Notes: a model not told the origin generated them from the sequence alone. A stretch of DNA of 64,000 nucleotides from Streptomyces sp. MMG1121 (GCF_001280015.1 NZ_LGDV01000186.1:1-64000); one strand, 5' to 3'; numbered from the stretch's first letter, positions 33,996 to 44,895 are shown. Numbers and translations: made by a program.

Positions 33996-35357
33996 TCAAC
34001 CCTGGTGGCGGCGGTGCCGGCGCCGTGTCGGGTTGCGGTACGGGTCGGCGGGGGCGTGGCCGGGGCCGGTCAGACCGGCCCGGTAGAGGCCGTAGGCGAT
34101 GCGCCGCCGCGCCGCGGCCGCCAGTTCGTCCCGCAGCGGCCCCTCGCGCAGCACCGCGCCCGGACCGAGCAGCGACTCGACCACGGCCAGGGCCCCCGCG
34201 CTGTCGCCGTGGTCCAGCCGCTCCCGGACGCCGGTGAGGCAGTCCGGACGCCGATGCGCCTCGTCGACGAACCGCAGACAGGGCAGCGGAGGACCGCCGA
34301 GCGCGGCCAGCAGCTCCTCGCGCCGGATCTCGTCCGGGCCGTGGTCCAGCGGGACCAGGACGCCGTCGACCAGACCGATCCGGTGCCGCTCCCCCCGGCA
34401 CTCCACGAGACGCGCCTCCGCCACCGGGTCGGTGCCGCGCGGCGGCCCGGCCGGCCGGTGTCCGGGAGCCAGCGCGGCGGCGACCAGCGGGTGCAGCCGG
34501 TCGGGTGCCAGCAGCCCGGCGCGAAGCAGTTCCAGGTCGGGCGGGATCCAGGTCGCCGCGTCGGGCAGGACGGGCAGCGCGGCGAGCCCTTCGGCCGGGG
34601 GCCGCGGTGCGCGCCGCAGACCGGGTGCCCCGCCGCCCTTGTCCGGGGACAGCTCCAGGACCAGCCCGCGCCGGCCGCCGCACCGTACGGCGAAGGCACC
34701 GGCGGACCGTCCCTCGGCGCCGAGCAGGATGGCCGCCTCGGCCGCCCACCGGCCCACGGCACAGCCGTGCTCCGGCGGTGCGAGCCCGAGCGGATCGGCG
34801 TCCGGCGGCGCGGGCCCGCCGGCCCCGGAACGGTCGCGCAGCTCGGCGGCCCTGCGCGCGTCCCACAGGTGCCGGTGCAGATCGAGCCGGTAGCGCCGGC
34901 TGGGGCGCGGATGGGGATGGCCGCCGCTGTGTGCACGGGCCGGATCCCACAGGGCCAGGCTGATCCGCTGGCCGGCGTCGGCCCAGGCCGGCGGGGTGCG
35001 GGCGACGAGCGTCGGTGGACCGGCCCGGCCGGCTCCGGCGTACCGGGCCAGCGTGAGGGTCAGCCCGGGGCGCATCAGCCCGTCGGGCGCGATCCTCGGC
35101 ATGTGCCAGCGCAGCAGGTCAGGGGCGAGATGGCGGAGGTCGGCGCGGAGTCGGGCCGCCAGCTCCCGGCCGTGGACTCGGGCGACGGAACGAAGATCGA
35201 GGTCGACGTCGATCCGGGCGGCGGCGCAGGCACCCGCCCAGTCCCCGGCGGCACGGCGGACGGTGGCGAGCTCGATCATGGACGGTGGCACGGCGTACGC
35301 ACGCACGCGCTGCCACAGGGAAAGCCGGGAATCCCCGTACGCGGTGAAGGTGGGCAT
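33996..35357 (-). CDS. unknown protein of the MoxR-VWA unit
   Basis: This 453-residue protein shows no motif I recognise. It is rich in Arg, Ala, Leu and Pro, with no signal peptide or membrane helix. An N-terminal part (about 1-130) has regular alpha/beta alternation, a middle part contains GRWAAEAAILLGAEGRSAG and a C-terminal part is helical. ATG 35357 is favoured because AAGGTGAG lies 6 bases ahead. It is the first gene of a three-gene unit, 84 bp before MoxR. It is probably a substrate, adaptor or regulator of the ATPase-VWA pair, judged only by context. Confidence 0.75.
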   Translation of the reverse strand: MPTFTAYGDSRLSLWQRVRAYAVPPSMIELATVRRAAGDWAGACAAARIDVDLDLRSVARVHGRELAARLRADLRHLAPDLLRWHMPRIAPDGLMRPGLTLTLARYAGAGRAGPPTLVARTPPAWADAGQRISLALWDPARAHSGGHPHPRPSRRYRLDLHRHLWDARRAAELRDRSGAGGPAPPDADPLGLAPPEHGCAVGRWAAEAAILLGAEGRSAGAFAVRCGGRRGLVLELSPDKGGGAPGLRRAPRPPAEGLAALPVLPDAATWIPPDLELLRAGLLAPDRLHPLVAAALAPGHRPAGPPRGTDPVAEARLVECRGERHRIGLVDGVLVPLDHGPDEIRREELLAALGGPPLPCLRFVDEAHRRPDCLTGVRERLDHGDSAGALAVVESLLGPGAVLREGPLRDELAAAARRRIAYGLYRAGLTGPGHAPADPYRNPTRRRHRRHQG

Positions 35358-35679
35358 CAGCACTCACCTTGCGCGGACGGGACCCCCAATCCGAGAGTGG
35401 AGTGAGTCGTCATCGCAGGGATCGTAACCACGGGCCGGGCGGCGCGTCACCCGCTTTTCCGCGGCGGCTTCGCGCGGTCGCTCCGGACCGGCTCCGCGCG
35501 GCCGTTGGGGTAGGGTGGCCGTCCGGTCGCGGGCGTCGCGGCCCCGATCGCCGAGGAGGTGGGACCCATCACCGCTGTGTCAGCCGGGGTGCTCTCTCCT
35601 CAGGACGGCGCGGTGCACCGGTAGCGGTGACCGCGGGAGCGCCCACCGGTCAAGCGCTCCCGAAAGGCTCTCGCCCTCC
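35358..35679. other. 322-bp divergent intergenic region with leader hairpin
   Basis: The region separates the MoxR-unit gene from the HemK-like gene. On the plus strand TAGGGT (35511-35516) is a possible -10 box. AGGAGGT (from about 35552) precedes a frame that could give a 15-codon peptide starting GTGTCAGCC and ending in TAG near 35625. A perfect 8-bp stem, GGGAGCGC (35635-35642) with GCGCTCCC (35654-35661), stands directly before the AAAGG ribosome binding site of the HemK-like gene. A translated leader is possible but unproven. Confidence 0.35.
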
Positions 35680-36492
35680 GTGGCCACTTCTTCTTCCCCC
35701 TCGTCTTCGTCTTCCTCTTCCGTTCCCTCCTCCTCCGCCATCGTCTCCGCGCTGCGTGCCGCCGGTTGCGTCTTCGCCGAGGACGAGGCGGAGTTGATCC
35801 TCGCCACCGCCCGTGACGTGCGGGAACTGACCTCCATGGTGGACCGGCGCGTCGCCGGGCTCCCGCTCGAACAGGTGCTTGGCTGGGCCCAGTTCCACGG
35901 GCTGCGCGTCCACCTGGACCCGGGGGTGTTCGTCCCCCGCCGCCGTACCGAGTTCCTGGTCGACCAGGCGCTGGCGATGGCGCCGCACGCGTCCGTCGTC
36001 GTGGACCTGTGCTGCGGCTCCGGCGCGCTCGGCGCGGCCCTCGCCGCCGCCCTCAACGGTGCCGAGGTGCACGCCGCCGACATCGACCCGGCCGCCGTCC
36101 GCTGCGCCCGCCGGAACCTCGCCCCCTTGGGCGGCCGTGCCCACGAGGGCGACCTCTACGCCGCCCTGCCCCACGGACTGCGCGGCCGCGTCGACGTGCT
36201 CATGGCCAACGTGCCCTACGTCCCCACCGCCGAGGTCCCCCTGCTGCCGGCCGAAGCCCGCGAGCACGAGCCGCTGGTCGCCCTGGACGGCGGCGCGGAC
36301 GGCCTCGACGTGCTGCGCCGGGTGGCCGCCGGGGCACCCGAGTGGCTCGCCCCGGGCGGCTGCCTGCTGACCGAGACCAGCCGACGCCAGGCACCGGACG
36401 CCCTGAGAGCCTTCGCGGACGCCGGCCTGACGGCCCGTCTGGCGGTGTCCGAGGAACTGTACGCCCACGTCGTGGTCGGCGAACTGCCCTGA
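35680..36492 (+). CDS. HemK/PrmC-like protein N5-glutamine methyltransferase
   Basis: This 270-residue SAM-dependent methyltransferase has motif I DLCCGSGALG (109-118). In place of the substrate-binding NPPY it carries N177-V-P-Y180. The N-terminal domain contains VAGLPLEQVLGWAQFHGL and VPRRRTEFLVD, conserved in PrmC-like enzymes. This variant family is separate from the release-factor methylase, so its target is uncertain. The GTG start at 35680 has AAAGG upstream. The first residues form a serine-rich run encoded by a pyrimidine tract, which could be prone to replication slippage. Confidence 0.8.
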   Translation: MATSSSPSSSSSSSVPSSSAIVSALRAAGCVFAEDEAELILATARDVRELTSMVDRRVAGLPLEQVLGWAQFHGLRVHLDPGVFVPRRRTEFLVDQALAMAPHASVVVDLCCGSGALGAALAAALNGAEVHAADIDPAAVRCARRNLAPLGGRAHEGDLYAALPHGLRGRVDVLMANVPYVPTAEVPLLPAEAREHEPLVALDGGADGLDVLRRVAAGAPEWLAPGGCLLTETSRRQAPDALRAFADAGLTARLAVSEELYAHVVVGELP

Positions 36493-36495
36493 CCG

Positions 36496-38574
36496 CTACG
36501 GCAGTTCCTGTGCCCGGGCGATGAGCAGGGCGACGTCGTCGTGGTTGTCGGGGTGGTGCAGGGTCCGCAGGAGGAGGTCGCAGGTCTCCTCCAGCGGGCG
36601 GGCGGGGTCGTCGAGCAGGGACAGCAGGAAGTCCAGGCGCTCGTCCAGCGAGTGACGGCGGGTCTCCACCAGCCCGTCGGTGTAGAACACCAGCTCGTCG
36701 CCGGGCTCGAAGTCGACGGTGACGGTGGAGAAGTCGATCCCGCCCACCCCCAGCGGCACCCCGGTGGGCAGGTCGAGCAGCTCCGGCGGCCGGCCGGGGC
36801 GGACCCGGACCGGCGGCAGATGGCCGGCGTTGGCGATCCGGCACTGCCGCAGCCGCGGGTCGTGGACGGCGTACACACAGGTCGCGATGGAGTGGTCCAG
36901 GGCCGACGTCGTCTTGTCCAGGTGCTCCAGCAGCAGCGCCGGGTCGAGGTCGAGGGCGGCCAGTGTGGTGGTCGCCGTACGCAGCCGGCCCATGGTCGCC
37001 GCCGCGCTGATGCCGCTGCCCATCACATCGCCCACCACGAGCGCGGTGTTGCCGCGCTCCAGCGGGATGACGTCGAACCAGTCGCCGCCGACCTCGCTGG
37101 TGGCCCCGGCCGGCTGATAGCGGGAGGCCACCTCCAGGCCCGTGGTGACCGGCGGATGGCTGGGCAGCAGACTGCGCTGCAGCGTGAGGGCGGTGTTGCG
37201 GGCGTTCTGGTACCAGCGCGCGTTGTCGATCTGCACGGCCGCGCGGTTGGCCAGCTCCCGGGCGAGCAGGACGTCGTCCTCGTCGAACGGCGCCGGGTTG
37301 CGGGTGCGTTTGAGGTCCAGGGCGCCGAGCACCTCGCCGCGCGCGATCAGCGGCACCGCGAGATACGAGTGCAGGCCCGCGCGGCCCAGCAGTGCGGCCG
37401 CCTCGGCGGAGCGGGCGATGCGCGGCAGGTCCTCGTCCTTGACCTGCGGCACCAGCACCGCCTCGCCCGAGCGCACGCACTCGGTGACCAGGCGGTCGGG
37501 CGCGTACCGGGCGATGCGGCCGGGCGGGTCGGCGGCGCGTACGGCGTCCGAGTCGTCCTGCGGGCGCACCGCGAGGGCCCGGATCACCGCCGACTGCGCC
37601 GGGCCAAGTGTGCTGCGCCGGCCGTCCACCACCGCGTCCAACAGGTCCACGGCGGCCACGTCGGCCAGTTCCGGTACGGCGACGTCGGCCAGCTCGCGGG
37701 CGGTGCGGTCCAGCTCCAGCGTCGTACCGATGCGGGCCGAGGCGTCCGCGATGACCGCGAGCCGGCGCCGGGCCGCCTCCGCCTCCACGGAGGCGCGGTG
37801 CTGCTCGGTGATGTCGACCACCGAGACCGCGACGCCGAGCACATGGCCCATGGCGTCCTCGAGCCGGTACAGCGAATGGGCCCAGGTGCGGTCCTCGTCC
37901 GGGTCCGCCGGGGTACGCCCGACCAGCGTGGCGTCGATCACGGGCACGCCGCTGTCCAGCACCCGCCGGGCGCCCGCCTCGAAGAGCTCGGCGTTCAGCA
38001 GAGGAAGTACCTCGTGCAGGGTCCGTCCCGTGTGCTCGGCGGCCGGCACCCCGTTGATCCTCTCCAGGGCCGGGTTGACCGAGACGAACCGCAGTCCGGT
38101 GTCCAGGACGGCGTATCCGACCGGTGACTGCTGCACCATCCGTTCGGACAGGGCCACGTCCTGCTCCAGCCGCCGTACGGTCGACTGGTCGGCGGCGAGT
38201 CCGAGCGCGTACACGTCACCGCGGTCGTCCAGCAGCCGCATGTTGCGGAACTCCACCAGGCGCGTGCTGCCGTCCTTGTGCCGGACCGGGAAACCGCCGG
38301 CCCAGCTCTGCCCGGTGCGCATCACGTCGGCGAAGAGCCTGCCGACCAGCTCGATGTGCGGCTCGTGGACCATGAGCCGGGCGGCGTACTCGCCGAGGGC
38401 CTCGCGCGCGCTGTAGCCGAACAGCTCCTCCGCCTGCGGGCTCCACAGCACGATCCGGCCGTCGGTGTCCAGCACCACCGACGCGACGCCCAGCACGTCG
38501 AGCAGGCCACCCGGGCGCACCGGACCGCGCACCGGCTCGCCGCCCTGCGTCACCGGAGCCTCGGCTGCACCCAT
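36496..38574 (-). CDS. PAS-PAS-GAF-SpoIIE (PP2C) serine phosphatase
   Basis: This multidomain signalling protein of about 692 residues has PAS 1 from about 20 to 140 (VLDTDGRIVLWSPQAEELFG), PAS 2 from about 150 to 265, GAF from about 285 to 445 (VPLIARGEVLGALDLKRTRN) and a C-terminal SpoIIE/RsbU-type PP2C domain (GGDWFDVIPL, VVGDVMGSGI, FYTDGLVETR). Such enzymes dephosphorylate anti-anti-sigma STAS proteins and so free sigma factors. Two STAS proteins are encoded 11-14 kb away. There is no transmembrane segment. The start is uncertain; ATG 38574 begins the recognisable region. It is convergent with the HemK-like gene, 3 bp apart. Confidence 0.9.
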   Translation of the reverse strand: MGAAEAPVTQGGEPVRGPVRPGGLLDVLGVASVVLDTDGRIVLWSPQAEELFGYSAREALGEYAARLMVHEPHIELVGRLFADVMRTGQSWAGGFPVRHKDGSTRLVEFRNMRLLDDRGDVYALGLAADQSTVRRLEQDVALSERMVQQSPVGYAVLDTGLRFVSVNPALERINGVPAAEHTGRTLHEVLPLLNAELFEAGARRVLDSGVPVIDATLVGRTPADPDEDRTWAHSLYRLEDAMGHVLGVAVSVVDITEQHRASVEAEAARRRLAVIADASARIGTTLELDRTARELADVAVPELADVAAVDLLDAVVDGRRSTLGPAQSAVIRALAVRPQDDSDAVRAADPPGRIARYAPDRLVTECVRSGEAVLVPQVKDEDLPRIARSAEAAALLGRAGLHSYLAVPLIARGEVLGALDLKRTRNPAPFDEDDVLLARELANRAAVQIDNARWYQNARNTALTLQRSLLPSHPPVTTGLEVASRYQPAGATSEVGGDWFDVIPLERGNTALVVGDVMGSGISAAATMGRLRTATTTLAALDLDPALLLEHLDKTTSALDHSIATCVYAVHDPRLRQCRIANAGHLPPVRVRPGRPPELLDLPTGVPLGVGGIDFSTVTVDFEPGDELVFYTDGLVETRRHSLDERLDFLLSLLDDPARPLEETCDLLLRTLHHPDNHDDVALLIARAQELP

Positions 38575-38889
38575 GCCCTGTACCGCCTTCGCCCGTCCGC
38601 ACGACACGTCGTCCCCCGTGCCGAGTCCCCTTGCTCCACCGCGCTCACACCCGACTCCCCGGCGTTTCGCCGACTGCCTCCACCATCTCTCACCACGGCG
38701 GCGCACGTGTGCCGATGCGGCCGTGCCCGGCGCCGACCGCCGCCCCGGACATCGTGCAGCCTTTGCCCGCGTACCGGGAGAGTTCACGCTCATGTTGCTT
38801 CATTGGCCTGTACATGACCATCAGGCCACGCCAGACTGTCCGCCGACCGAGTGTCCCCGCTGCCCCACCCCCCTTCCGAGGAGTCGGCC
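38575..38889. other. 315-bp divergent intergenic region
   Basis: This gap separates the SpoIIE-type phosphatase gene from the secreted protein gene. It is GC-rich near the phosphatase and less so at 38788-38825, where a promoter for the rightward gene is most likely. I see no convincing -35/-10 pair, palindrome or small gene. Confidence 0.4.
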
Positions 38890-39771
38890 ATGCCCGCGCC
38901 CGCCCGGCAACGTTGTCACGCAGTCCTCGCCGGACTCGTCACCCTGGCCACCGCCGCCGTCGTGTCCCTCGCCGCACCCGCGTCCGCGTCCGCGGCCGAC
39001 GCCTGGACCGAGACCGGCTCCGACCGCGCCGACCCGCTCACCGAGAGCCAGGGGCTGGCCTCGGTCGAGGTCCCGGCGAACAGCCCCAACCGGTACACCG
39101 GCATCGGCACCATCCCGATCGGCGTCTCCATCCGGGGCTGGAACCACGTCGGCGACCCCGACGCCTCGTACAACGGCTACTACATCGAGCCCTACCAGCA
39201 GGACTCCGGCAACTCCAAGATGTACCGCGTGCAGGCGCCGGACGGCACCTGGTCGGAGTACGTGCACACGCTCAGCCCCGGCGAGGCCCTGAACAACTCC
39301 TGGGACGCGATCTCGCCCGACGGCCAGTGGATGCTCTCGGGCGAGTGGGGCACGATGAACCGCCTCCTGGTCTTCCCGACCCCCGGCGTCAACCCGAGTA
39401 CCTCGCCCTCGGCCAACCTCCCGCAGGCCTCCACGGTCAACCTGGACCACCCCGTCCGTGACGTCCAGGGCTGCGACTTCTCCGGCCCCACCACCCTGCT
39501 GTGCTCCTCGGACGACCCCGACGGCACCCTCTTCGGCATGACCAAGCCGCTGCTCCAGATCGACCTGTCGGCCGCGCCGAACGGCTCCTCGGACGTCACC
39601 GGCCACGTCACCGCCCTGCGCCAGCTGCCCCTGCGCAGCGGCTGCTCGGGCACCTTCGAGGTGGAGGGCATCGACTACGACCGGCGCACCGGCATCCTGC
39701 GCGTGATCGTGATGTCGCCCGGCTTCTGCATCCTGACGGACAGCAAGACGTACAAGTTCTCGCGCGGCTGA
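38890..39771 (+). CDS. secreted protein of unknown function
   Basis: This 293-residue protein has a clear Sec signal peptide (cleavage near ASASAAD at about residue 37). The mature part is rich in Gly, Ser, Asp and Trp. It contains RVQAPDGTWSEYVHTL, SPDGQWMLSGEWGTMNRLLV and three Cys (DVQGCDF, LLCSSD and RSGCSG) plus GFCILTD. Repeated strands with DGxW and DPDGT suggest a beta-propeller-like fold. No catalytic motif is recognisable. ATG 38890 has GAGGAG upstream. Confidence 0.8.
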   Translation: MPAPARQRCHAVLAGLVTLATAAVVSLAAPASASAADAWTETGSDRADPLTESQGLASVEVPANSPNRYTGIGTIPIGVSIRGWNHVGDPDASYNGYYIEPYQQDSGNSKMYRVQAPDGTWSEYVHTLSPGEALNNSWDAISPDGQWMLSGEWGTMNRLLVFPTPGVNPSTSPSANLPQASTVNLDHPVRDVQGCDFSGPTTLLCSSDDPDGTLFGMTKPLLQIDLSAAPNGSSDVTGHVTALRQLPLRSGCSGTFEVEGIDYDRRTGILRVIVMSPGFCILTDSKTYKFSRG

Positions 39772-39878
39772 GCCCCGGCTGGGGGTGTGTTCACCGGCCG
39801 GTGGTGCTTTCCTGAGGGTGGGCGCGGTTCGGCGGGGTACCCCGTTCCACCGCGGCACGGCCACGAAAGGAGCGATCA

Positions 39879-40250
39879 ATGGCACGCACGGAGCGGTCGC
39901 ATCCGGAAACCGTCACGGTGGAGATCAGCGGCTCCAAGGAGGACGCCCGTATCGTCTTCGACGCCCTGAGGTCCTGCTTCGCGTCCGACCGGCGCGCGGA
40001 CGAGGTGCCTCAGCAGTTCCACGAGACACGGCCGATGGTGTGGCTGGGCACGTACGACGTGGCGGACGCCCGGGGCCAGGGCTGCCCGCCGGTCCACCTC
40101 GACTCGTCCGTCCAGGCGGACGTCCAGGGCGGCTACTGGGCCGTGAGCCGGTTCCGCACCACCCTGGACTCGATCTTCGTCGTGCAGGAGACCTGTACGG
40201 CCTCCGGCGACCAGGAGCGGGATCTGCATCTGCGCCTGGAAAGCCGCTGA
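39879..40250 (+). CDS. small soluble protein of unknown function
   Basis: This 123-residue protein begins MARTERSHPETVTVEISGSK and has mixed alpha/beta character, with no membrane helix or signal peptide. It includes VFDALRSCFASDRRADE, VWLGTYDVADARGQGCPP and a C-terminal VVQETCTASGDQERDL. An AAAGGAGCG ribosome binding site supports ATG 39879. It is convergent with the tautomerase gene 13 bp away. I do not recognise the family. Confidence 0.7.
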   Translation: MARTERSHPETVTVEISGSKEDARIVFDALRSCFASDRRADEVPQQFHETRPMVWLGTYDVADARGQGCPPVHLDSSVQADVQGGYWAVSRFRTTLDSIFVVQETCTASGDQERDLHLRLESR

Positions 40251-40263
40251 CACCAACGCAGTC

Positions 40264-40677
40264 CTACGACGACGCCCCGGCCGGCTCCTCGCCGCCCGGG
40301 GCGTACTGCGCCACCCCGTGGCCGAAGGACCAGTCGACGGGCGCGTTCTCGGTGACCGTGACGAACACGTTCCCCGGGTCGGTGCCGGTGCGCTCGTGCA
40401 CCAGCTCGGCGATCCGGCGGTACACGGCGCGCTTGCGGTCCGGGGTGCGCCCGGCGCGCATGGTGATCGCGACGAACACCACCGCGTCGTCGCGGTGTAC
40501 GCCGAGGTAGTCGTCGTGGCGCAGGGTGCTGCGTGCGCCGTCGTGGCCGGTCAGGACCTGGAAGCGGTCGTCGGGCGGCACGCCGAGCGTCTCCACCAGG
40601 GCGTCCTGGACGGCCTGGCCGAGCGCGTCGAGCCGGCCGGGGTCGGTGCCGAGTGCGTCGATGCGGACGAAGGGCAT
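40264..40677 (-). CDS. tautomerase superfamily protein (4-oxalocrotonate tautomerase-like)
   Basis: This 137-residue protein begins Met-Pro-Phe-Val-Arg, so Pro2 would be the N-terminal catalytic proline after removal of Met. The pattern RLDALGQAVQDALVETLGVP, then RFQVLTGHD, then VYRRIAELVHERTGTDPGNV fits two tandem beta-alpha-beta units, as in cis-CaaD/MSAD or YrdN-type tautomerases. ATG 40677 has AAAGGACG upstream. It is divergent from an enoate reductase gene across two palindromes, so the two enzymes may handle related keto/enol or unsaturated substrates. Confidence 0.85.
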   Translation of the reverse strand: MPFVRIDALGTDPGRLDALGQAVQDALVETLGVPPDDRFQVLTGHDGARSTLRHDDYLGVHRDDAVVFVAITMRAGRTPDRKRAVYRRIAELVHERTGTDPGNVFVTVTENAPVDWSFGHGVAQYAPGGEEPAGASS

Positions 40678-40719
40678 GGTGAGACGTCCTTTCGGGGAGG
40701 GGCATGCATCTGCCATGCG

Positions 40720-40739
40720 TGTACATACTAGTAGGTACA
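40720..40739. promoter_or_regulatory. operator palindrome TGTACATACTAGTAGGTACA
   Basis: A 20-bp near-perfect palindrome with a TACTAGTA core, about 43 bp upstream of the tautomerase start. Its outer TGTACA-like arms suit a PadR or similar dimer. It is the likely control point of the leftward transcript. Confidence 0.6.
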
Positions 40740-40768
40740 GAGTGGTCGGTGTCACCCCCCAACGTTTG

Positions 40769-42856
<2,088 letters not shown>

Positions 42857-42887
42857 GGCTGCGCGCACGCGTCCCTAGGATGAGCCC

Positions 42888-43433
42888 ATGTCACTCCCGC
42901 ACGCGATCCTCACCGCCCTGCTGGAAAAGCCGTCGTCGGGACTGGAACTGACCCGCCGGTTCGACAAGTCGATCGGTTACTTCTGGTCCGCGACGCACCA
43001 GCAGATCTATCGCGAACTGGGGAAGCTGGAGGCCGAGGGGCTCATCCGCGCGCTGCCGGCCGCACAGCCGGCCCGCGGGCAGAAGAAGAGCTACGAGGTC
43101 CTGCCCGCGGGCCGTGCCGAACTGGCCCGCTGGACCGCCGCCGAGCAGGACCCCAAGCCGCTGCGGGATACGCTCCTGCTGCGGCTGCGGGCCGCGGCGG
43201 TGGTCGGCACGGCCGGCCTGGAGGCGGACCTGCGCCGCCATCTGGATCTGCACCGGCGGCAGTTGGCCGAGTACCGGGAGATCGAACAGCGGGACTTCCC
43301 GCCCGACCGGGACGCCCCCGAGGACCGGCTGCGTCATCTCGTGCTGCGCGCCGGCATCGATCTGGAGACCTTCTGGACCCAGTGGCTCGACCACGCCCTG
43401 ACGGAGTTCGCCGACCTGCCCGACGCGGGCTGA
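42888..43433 (+). CDS. PadR family transcriptional regulator
   Basis: This 181-residue protein has a PadR winged helix (SLPHAILTALLEKPSSGLEL, then FWSATHQQIYRELGKLEAEG) and a helical C-terminal domain. It resembles the regulator at 21771 in layout and length. It is transcribed after the enoate reductase and is the likely ligand-responsive repressor of the tautomerase/reductase divergon. Confidence 0.9.
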   Translation: MSLPHAILTALLEKPSSGLELTRRFDKSIGYFWSATHQQIYRELGKLEAEGLIRALPAAQPARGQKKSYEVLPAGRAELARWTAAEQDPKPLRDTLLLRLRAAAVVGTAGLEADLRRHLDLHRRQLAEYREIEQRDFPPDRDAPEDRLRHLVLRAGIDLETFWTQWLDHALTEFADLPDAG

Positions 43434-43440
43434 GTCCCGC

Positions 43441-43686
43441 TCAGCGCCGGTGCGGCCGCGCGCGCCGGCGCAGACACCAGCCCGTGGCGATCACCCCGGC
43501 GCCGACCAGGGCCGCGCCGATGCCCGGCGTCAGCGGCCCGTGGTCCCGGGCGGCCCCGCCGAGGCCGCCCAGCACACCCCGGACCGGCGCGGGCGAGGAC
43601 GCAGCGGAGATCGTCGGGGCCGCGTGCGCGGAGACCATCACCGACGGGGTGCCCACCCTGCTGCCGCTGGAGCAGACCACGACCAC
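43441..43686 (-). CDS. possible small membrane-anchored protein
   Basis: An 81-codon frame ends GIGAALVGAGVIATGW followed by an Arg-rich RRRARPHRR tail, the look of a C-terminal membrane anchor. The upstream part is Ala/Ser/Pro/Val-rich and no good ribosome binding site is seen before the GTG at 43686. The start may be wrong or the frame may be a chance opening. It is the only candidate in the 347 bp between padR and the FnIII lipoprotein gene. Confidence 0.35.
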   Translation of the reverse strand: MVVVCSSGSRVGTPSVMVSAHAAPTISAASSPAPVRGVLGGLGGAARDHGPLTPGIGAALVGAGVIATGWCLRRRARPHRR

Positions 43687-43780
43687 GGTGCACCTTCCCG
43701 GGCCCGGCGCCGGATCGCCTGCCGGGTGGGCCGCCCCGGCCGGCGTGCGGAGGTGCGCCCTCCCCGCGACGGCCTGCCCG

Positions 43781-44755
43781 TCAGCCGCCCGTCGTCACCG
43801 TCCGCTCCGCCGACCAGCCGCCCCAGGTACCGTCCGGCAGGCGCGCCCGCAGCCGCACCCGGTGCTGCTCGCCGGCGTTCCGGCCGACGTAGAAGCTGTA
43901 GCTCGACCGCCCGGTCGGGGGCGTGCCGCCCCAGACCAGGGAGGTGGCCGCCGTGCCGTCGAGCCGGATCTGGTACTCGGTGATCACCCCGTCCGTGCGC
44001 GGAGGGTCCCAGGACAGGTCGACGTAGTAGGCGCCGGCGGAGAGGTGGGTCCCGGCCGTGAAGCCGGTGGGCGCGGTGTTCCGGCCGTCGTCGGTGCCCG
44101 GAGTGGTGAGGCGGACCGGGGCGCTCGCGGGGGAGAGGTTGTCGGCCGCGTCCCGGGCCCGGATCGTGAAGACATAGGCGGTGCCGGGGCGCAGCCCGGT
44201 GACCACGGTCGCCGTCTGGTTCCCGCCGACACTGTGGATCCGCACCCCGCCCTGGTCGACGTCGTACGACACCACGCCCCGGTCGTCCCGGGAGGCACCC
44301 CAGGACAGCTGGACCGCGCGGCTGGCGACGGCCCGCCCGGCGGGCGACGACGGCCGGGTCGGTGCCGAGCGGTCCGCCGCCACCCGCGCCGGTGTCCGCG
44401 CCCGCACCGCCCGGCCCGGCGGACCGAGGCGGCCCGCGGTGTCCCGGGCCCGCACGGTGAAGGCGTACAAGGTGGACGGCCTGAGCCTGACAACGTCCAC
44501 CATGTGCTCCGAACCCGGCACTTCGGCCGCCTTCGTGGTGCCCTGATACACCTCATAGGTGCGGATGCCCGGACTGTCGGTCACCGCGTTCCACATCACG
44601 TGCACGCTCGTGGCGCTGCCCGCCTGTGCGGTGATCCCGGTCGGAGCGCCCGGCGCCCGGCCGTCCCCGCCGCCGTCGGCCCGGCTCCGGCCGCAGGACG
44701 CGACCAGCAGCAGGGACGCGCAGAGCAGTACGAGCGGCAGGAGTACGCGTCGCAC
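43781..44755 (-). CDS. lipoprotein with three fibronectin type III domains
   Basis: This 324-residue protein has a lipoprotein signal peptide ending LLVAS-Cys21. Three FnIII modules follow at about 37-120, 130-220 and 225-322; VHVMWNAVTDSPGIRTYEVY, VQLSWGASRDDRGVVSYDV and VDLSWDPP mark their B/C strands. No catalytic domain is present. Bacterial FnIII repeats are common in polysaccharide-degrading proteins as spacers. A dre-like palindrome 39 bp upstream of the GTG start and the nearby chitosanase suggest a role in chitin or chitosan use. Confidence 0.88.
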   Translation of the reverse strand: MRRVLLPLVLLCASLLLVASCGRSRADGGGDGRAPGAPTGITAQAGSATSVHVMWNAVTDSPGIRTYEVYQGTTKAAEVPGSEHMVDVVRLRPSTLYAFTVRARDTAGRLGPPGRAVRARTPARVAADRSAPTRPSSPAGRAVASRAVQLSWGASRDDRGVVSYDVDQGGVRIHSVGGNQTATVVTGLRPGTAYVFTIRARDAADNLSPASAPVRLTTPGTDDGRNTAPTGFTAGTHLSAGAYYVDLSWDPPRTDGVITEYQIRLDGTAATSLVWGGTPPTGRSSYSFYVGRNAGEQHRVRLRARLPDGTWGGWSAERTVTTGG

Positions 44756-44793
44756 GGCTCTGCCTCCCCGGGGACGGCATCGGCATCACGTAA

Positions 44794-44805
44794 AGGTCCG
44801 GACCA
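44794..44805. promoter_or_regulatory. dre-like / chitinase-promoter motif upstream of the FnIII lipoprotein gene
   Basis: On the minus strand the site reads TGGTCCGGACCT. This differs by one base from the TGGTCCAGACCT element of Streptomyces chitinase promoters and fits DasR sites. GGTCCGGACC is a perfect palindrome. It lies 39 bp upstream of the lipoprotein start codon. Confidence 0.6.
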
Positions 44806-44895
44806 ATATGCCCGGCGCTCGCGGCGGCGGCAAGGGGCCCGTACGCGACGACCGGCCGGTGGGACCCGCATGGGTGGCCGTCCGGGAACGTTACG

